In this document: positions 6,316-9,356 of the stretch, piece by piece | Position numbering within the stretch: position 1 is the first letter of the stretch | Layout of the letters: each line of letters starts with the position of its first letter | From: Oscillospiraceae bacterium | Lineage (GTDB): Bacteria; Bacillota; Clostridia; Oscillospirales; Ruminococcaceae | NCBI GenBank assembly: GCA_016302655.1 | Contig: JAEDNF010000047.1 | Location: forward strand, 1 to 9,356 | Direction: 5' to 3' | DNA length: 9,356 bases | Position numbers and translations under genes: made by a program | Notes under the pieces: generated by a model | The model's input: the letters and a program-made list of their open reading frames with translations, nothing else | The model's database searches: none | Told to the model about the DNA's origin: nothing

Positions 6316-6708
6316 ATGAGATTTTGCGAAAAGGTGAAAAAAGAGAGACTGGCGAAAGGACTTACGCAGCAGCAGCTTGCGGACAAGCTCGGAGTGTCGC
6401 TGAGAACAATAACCAACTACGAAAAGGGCGAAAGATATCCCAAACAGCGTGAGATATACGGCAAGCTTGCCGATATACTCAGCGTGGATATCAACTATCT
6501 TCTCACCGAAAACGAAGAGTTCTACATAAGTGCAAACGAAAAGTACGGTTCGGCAGGTGCGGCGCAGGCAAAGGCGCTCATGCAGGAGGTCACGGGACTT
6601 TTTGCAGGCGGTGAGCTTTCCCCCGACGATATGGACGAGATGATGAAGGCTATACAGGACGCATACTGGATAGCTAAAGAGAAGAACAGAAAATACGCCA
6701 AAGGATAA
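6316..6708 (+). CDS. XRE-family helix-turn-helix repressor (ImmR/DdrO-like role inferred)
   Basis: A 130-residue DNA-binding regulator. An XRE/Cro-CI helix-turn-helix covers about residues 4-62: the helices carry KVKKERLAKGLTQQQLADKLG and VSLRTITNYEKGERYPK, and the fold ends in LADILSVDINYLL. A flexible linker at about 66-85, rich in Ala and Gly, leads to a helical C-terminal tail (FAGGELSPDDMDEMMKAIQD and AYWIAKEKNRKY) of the kind seen in clostridial regulators encoded beside COG2856 peptidases. It has no LexA-type serine peptidase domain, so self-cleavage is not expected. GGAGGG sits 6 nt before the ATG. The peptidase gene starts 6 bp after the stop, indicating co-translation, and the divergent dinB promoter is full of repeat sites. 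I infer that it represses dinB and probably itself. The family call is firm; the target is inferred. Confidence 0.93.
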   Translation: MRFCEKVKKERLAKGLTQQQLADKLGVSLRTITNYEKGERYPKQREIYGKLADILSVDINYLLTENEEFYISANEKYGSAGAAQAKALMQEVTGLFAGGELSPDDMDEMMKAIQDAYWIAKEKNRKYAKG

Positions 6709-6714
6709 GGAAAT

Positions 6715-7248
6715 ATGCTTGCTGATTTTAAAGGGGCGGTAGAAAAGGCTGACGAGCTTATTATGCTGTACGGCAGATGCTCTGCTCACAGGCTCGCCCG
6801 TGAGCTTGGCATAGAGATACTCGAAAGAGATTTCAAAGTGCAGAAGGGTGCATATAAGACGGTGCTGAAAAACCGCTTCATATTTGTAAAGCGTGATTTG
6901 TGCGACGGTATGAAAAATTTGGTTATTTTTCACGAGATAGGGCACGATCAGCTGCACAGGGACGAGGCTGACCGATGCGGAGGCTTCTGCGAATACGATA
7001 TATTCGATATGCGTGAACACGCTATGGAATATGAGGCAAATATTTTTGCCGCACAGTTTCTTATTTCCGACGAGGAACTGTATGAGTGTATCGGATGCGG
7101 ATACGACCTGCAGAAGACCGCCGCCGCACTCGCAACGGACAGAAACATAGTTGCGCTTAAAGTCGAGATACTCAAAAGAAAAGGCGCACTTCTCAATACC
7201 CAGAATTATTCAAACAAATTTTTATCATCACAGCAAAACAATTTTTGA
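6715..7248 (+). CDS. ImmA/IrrE-family zinc metallopeptidase (COG2856)
   Basis: A 177-residue cytoplasmic peptidase of the family whose studied members cleave an adjacent XRE repressor (ImmA on ImmR, IrrE on DdrO). Zinc ligands H73 and H77 with catalytic E74 lie in VIFHEIGHDQLH, and the family's downstream MEYEANIFAAQFL (104-116) supplies the likely third ligand E107. The N-terminal helices (ADELIMLYGRCSAHRLARELGIEI) and the short FIFVKRDL strand fit the usual arrangement. The length is that of a minimal ImmA-type enzyme without the C-terminal GAF-like sensor domain of Deinococcus IrrE, so the trigger is not visible; the last 17 residues are a polar Asn/Gln/Ser-rich tail. AAGGA at 6701-6705 overlaps the end of the repressor gene and provides the ribosome site. 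Repressor cleavage on DNA damage is an analogy, not seen. Confidence 0.92.
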   Translation: MLADFKGAVEKADELIMLYGRCSAHRLARELGIEILERDFKVQKGAYKTVLKNRFIFVKRDLCDGMKNLVIFHEIGHDQLHRDEADRCGGFCEYDIFDMREHAMEYEANIFAAQFLISDEELYECIGCGYDLQKTAAALATDRNIVALKVEILKRKGALLNTQNYSNKFLSSQQNNF

Positions 7249-7257
7249 AAGGTCATT

Positions 7258-9093
7258 ATGAAAGATTTACTAAAACGCTTCAGGGCAGCCGAACACGGCA
7301 GTGAATATCTTATGCGTGCCGTTGCGGCGTGGCTGTCGGCGCTTGCCGTATCAATGCTTTGCAACTACTCGGCTACGGTTTTTACAAAAGACTATGCAGG
7401 CAGGATAAATCTGCCGCTGACGCTTATTTTAGCGGTAGGGGCATATCTGCTGTTTACATCACTGCGTTATTTTAAGCCGCTTCGCAATATGAAAACCGAC
7501 GCTGTGGCTTTGCTTGCCGCTTCCGGCGTCTATGCCTGCATATCGGCACGGTACTACTTTTTGCAAAACGGCAGGGGAACGGATTTTCTGCTCGGATGCG
7601 CTCCGCTTTTAGCCCTTGTGGTGTGGTATACCGTAGGCAAGTATGAGCTTAAAGTGCCAAACTGGATGAAAAAATGTTTTATAGCCGTGCTTGTGCTGTC
7701 TGCGGCATTTATGCTGACATTTACTGCGGCGGCTATGGCAATGAGGTATTTTAATTTATACACGCCGTGCTTTGACTTCGGCATATTCGCTCAGATGTTC
7801 GAGAATATGAAAGACGGACTCGGAGCTGTTACCACTGTTGAGCGAAATACGGAGCTTTCTCACTTTGCCGTTCATTTTTCTCCGGCATATTATCTGATGC
7901 TGCCGGTATATATCTTATTTCCTCATCCGATAACGCTACAGATAATGCAGGGAGTGTTTGTGACAAGCGGAATAATACCGGTATATCTCATCGCCCGTAA
8001 ATACGGCTTTACCAAGTTCCATTCCTCGCTTTTGTGCGCCGTATATGCCTTGTATCCCGCTTTTACCGGAGGATGCACCTACGATATCCACGAGAACTGT
8101 ATGCTGCCTGTTTTTCTGCTGTGGCTGATATGGGCGATTGAAAAGAACAGGCTGATACCTATGGCTGTGTTCGCCGTGCTTACGCTTTCGGTAAAGGAAG
8201 ACGCCGCCGTATATGTCGCTGTTATCGGTCTTTATCTTATCCTGTCGGACAGAGAGCTTCGCATAAGAAAGGCAGGCGGAGCTTTGCTTATCGGTGCGGT
8301 GCTGTACTTCATCGCTGTGTGCGCTTATATTAATTCTCAGGGGCTGGGAGTTATGGAGTGGCGGTACTCCGATTACATATATTCATCGGGTTCGGGATTT
8401 ATCGCTGTGATATATTCCGTTATCTCAAATCCGGCTTATGTGCTGTCTAATCTATTTTCGGGAGAAAAGCTTGTCTTTGCTTTGCAGACCGTGGGCGTGC
8501 TCGGATTTATGCCGCTTGTGTCAAAAAAGCCGGCAAGATATATCCTGCTGATACCGTTTGTTCTTATAAACCTTATGCCGTCGTATACTTATCAGCATTC
8601 CGTTTATTTTCAGTATGTGTTCGGCTCGTGTGCGATACTGATATGGCTTTATATAATGAATGTGTCGCAGATAAGCGCAAATAAGGCGAAGTGCTTTACC
8701 GTATTCTCGCTTGTTACCTGCGCTGTGGCATTTATAAGCACGATGTCGGGTGTTGCACAGAACTTTATTATAAAAGAAGCGGAAGTAAAGTCGGCAGTAA
8801 TAAGCTATCTTGAACAGCTCCCCGATATTGAAGGAGAGAGCATAACGGCAAATACCTATTTTATTGCGCCGTTATACAAGCAGAAAGAGCTGTATACAAT
8901 AAACGACCGTCCCACACCGAACGAAGAATCCGCACCGCTGTCGGATATAATTCTGCTTGACCGCAACAACGCAAACTTTGAAGTAAGCTACAGCTATTTT
9001 ATCGCACACGGGATGAAAGAAGTGCAGGTAGAAGATACGCTTGTAAGCAAGCGGTTATGCAGGTTGGAAAAAACTGCCGACGCCTTAAATTAG
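7258..9093 (+). CDS. DUF2079-like polytopic membrane protein
   Basis: A 611-residue protein with about a dozen hydrophobic segments between residues 20 and 500 and a soluble C-terminal part (about 512-611), probably outside the cell. Conserved-looking motifs typical of DUF2079 proteins occur in order: FDFGIFAQ (172-179), HFSP (206-209), YDIHEN (275-280), VKED (312-315) and YQHS (445-448). The acidic and histidine residues in the external loops recall GT-C glycosyltransferases that use lipid-linked sugars, but no reaction is established and I claim none. The C-terminal stretch with ANTYFIAPLYKQKELYTIND and DIILLDRNN matches the usual tail of these proteins. GAAAGG at 7247-7252 overlaps the peptidase stop, and the gap is 9 bp, so it is probably the third gene of the repressor/peptidase operon, although a functional link is not obvious. 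Confidence 0.85.
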   Translation: MKDLLKRFRAAEHGSEYLMRAVAAWLSALAVSMLCNYSATVFTKDYAGRINLPLTLILAVGAYLLFTSLRYFKPLRNMKTDAVALLAASGVYACISARYYFLQNGRGTDFLLGCAPLLALVVWYTVGKYELKVPNWMKKCFIAVLVLSAAFMLTFTAAAMAMRYFNLYTPCFDFGIFAQMFENMKDGLGAVTTVERNTELSHFAVHFSPAYYLMLPVYILFPHPITLQIMQGVFVTSGIIPVYLIARKYGFTKFHSSLLCAVYALYPAFTGGCTYDIHENCMLPVFLLWLIWAIEKNRLIPMAVFAVLTLSVKEDAAVYVAVIGLYLILSDRELRIRKAGGALLIGAVLYFIAVCAYINSQGLGVMEWRYSDYIYSSGSGFIAVIYSVISNPAYVLSNLFSGEKLVFALQTVGVLGFMPLVSKKPARYILLIPFVLINLMPSYTYQHSVYFQYVFGSCAILIWLYIMNVSQISANKAKCFTVFSLVTCAVAFISTMSGVAQNFIIKEAEVKSAVISYLEQLPDIEGESITANTYFIAPLYKQKELYTINDRPTPNEESAPLSDIILLDRNNANFEVSYSYFIAHGMKEVQVEDTLVSKRLCRLEKTADALN

Positions 9094-9105
9094 CAGACTT
9101 TCCGA

Positions 9106-9138
9106 ATTTGGTTAAGTGTTCTTAAATTTTTGCCAAAT
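9106..9138 (+). terminator. Weak candidate terminator after the DUF2079-like gene
   Basis: TTAAG (9112-9116) and CTTAA (9121-9125) can pair, flanked by ATTTGG (9106-9111) and CCAAAT (9133-9138), with ATTTTT after the inner stem. It is AT-rich and short, so termination here is doubtful, but nothing better lies between this gene and the next promoter. Confidence 0.25.
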
Positions 9139-9152
9139 ATCGACTCAAAGTG

Positions 9153-9181
9153 TTGACACGGAAATAAAATAGTGATATACT
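9153..9181 (+). promoter_or_regulatory. Sigma-A promoter of the small membrane protein gene
   Basis: TTGACA at 9153-9158, a 17-bp spacer and TATACT at 9176-9181, one base off full consensus. Transcription should begin near 9188, leaving a leader of about 57 nt that contains a GC-rich hairpin. Confidence 0.88.
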
Positions 9182-9190
9182 AAGCGCAGA

Positions 9191-9217
9191 GGCGTAGCTG
9201 TCAGCAGCGACAGCGCC
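9191..9217 (+). other. GC-rich hairpin in the 5' leader of the last gene
   Basis: GCTGTC (9197-9202) pairs exactly with GACAGC (9209-9214) over a 6-nt loop, and GGC (9191-9193) can extend it with GCC (9215-9217) past a 3-nt bulge. It begins only a few bases after the predicted transcription start, which would suit a 5' mRNA stabiliser. It is followed by CGATTTATTT, not a clean U-run, so attenuation is possible but unproven. It matches no riboswitch I recognise. Confidence 0.55.
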
Positions 9218-9244
9218 CGATTTATTTAAGAGAGGTATTTATTT

Positions 9245-9356
9245 ATGAAAACAGCAGCACAGGTATTTATCATTATTGGTATGGTATGCGGTTTCTGGAT
9301 GATCCTTCCGCTTATCTTCGGCGGTATTGCATTAAGCCAGATGGGCAAGGGTATGA
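9245..9356 (+). CDS. Small membrane protein, N-terminus only (partial)
   Basis: The frame from ATG 9245 is open to the window edge (37 codons): it starts MKTAAQVFIIIGMVCGF and continues through WMILPLIFGGIALSQM. It is hydrophobic from about residue 7 to 31 with a possible turn at P21, so it would form one or two membrane segments. The start is supported by AGAGG at 9231-9235 and by the strong promoter and short leader. It resembles the N-termini of small Firmicute membrane proteins of unknown function, sometimes followed by a zinc-ribbon or DUF4190-like part, but too little is visible to name it. Confidence 0.75.
   Translation, partial: MKTAAQVFIIIGMVCGFWMILPLIFGGIALSQMGKGM

Noticed and set aside
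6241..7020. Open frame of 259 codons on the minus strand opposite the XRE and peptidase genes
   Set aside because: It covers two convincingly assigned genes with proper ribosome sites, and its translation shows no family features.
6316..7248. Immunity region of an integrative element or prophage
   Set aside because: XRE-ImmA pairs are common in such elements, but no integrase, excisionase, attachment repeat or structural gene is seen, and the flanks are ileS and membrane-protein genes. A remnant cannot be excluded.
9191..9217. Riboswitch in the leader of the last gene
   Set aside because: The leader is too short and matches no ligand-binding core that I know; a simple hairpin explains it.

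Overview
The window (9,356 bp, moderate GC, strong AGGAGG-type ribosome sites, near-consensus sigma-A promoters, a T-box leader and a long-form isoleucyl-tRNA synthetase) looks like chromosomal DNA of a gut-type Clostridia, probably Oscillospiraceae/Ruminococcaceae. The phylum-level call is firm; the family is an inference from general sequence style.

Left half (1-4881, minus strand): one transcription unit. A TTGACA-N17-TATAAT promoter at 4853-4881 drives a T-box leader (about 4584-4846) with an AUC isoleucine specifier and an intrinsic terminator. It is followed by ileS (1366-4515), a 207-aa single-pass membrane protein of unknown function (746-1369, 4-bp overlap with ileS) and an EamA/DMT-family transporter (743 down to the window edge, 2-bp gap). 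The tight packing implies that the unknown protein and the transporter share uncharged-tRNA(Ile) control with ileS. A perfect 13-bp stem-loop lies just inside the start of the unknown gene.

Centre (4912-7248): this is the most interesting part. A Y-family DNA polymerase (dinB/Pol IV type, minus strand) is divergent from a plus-strand pair encoding an XRE-type helix-turn-helix repressor and an ImmA/IrrE-type zinc metallopeptidase (HEIGH). In the 171-bp divergent region the polymerase promoter is a perfect TTGACA-N17-TATAAT, and its spacer is filled by the near-palindrome 6221-6237 (ACGCAA-N5-TTGCGT). Two more copies of the half-site ATACGCAATT lie downstream of the start of transcription. I see no LexA box. 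By analogy with ImmR/ImmA (ICEBs1) and DdrO/IrrE (Deinococcus), I infer a self-contained, LexA-independent, protease-relieved switch controlling an error-prone polymerase.

Right part (7258-9356, plus strand): a 611-aa DUF2079-like polytopic membrane protein starts 9 bp after the peptidase gene and is probably its operon partner. After a 151-bp gap with a strong promoter (TTGACA-N17-TATACT) and a GC-rich leader hairpin, a small membrane protein gene begins and runs off the window. I saw no rRNA, tRNA, CRISPR array, insertion sequence, integrase or attachment site.
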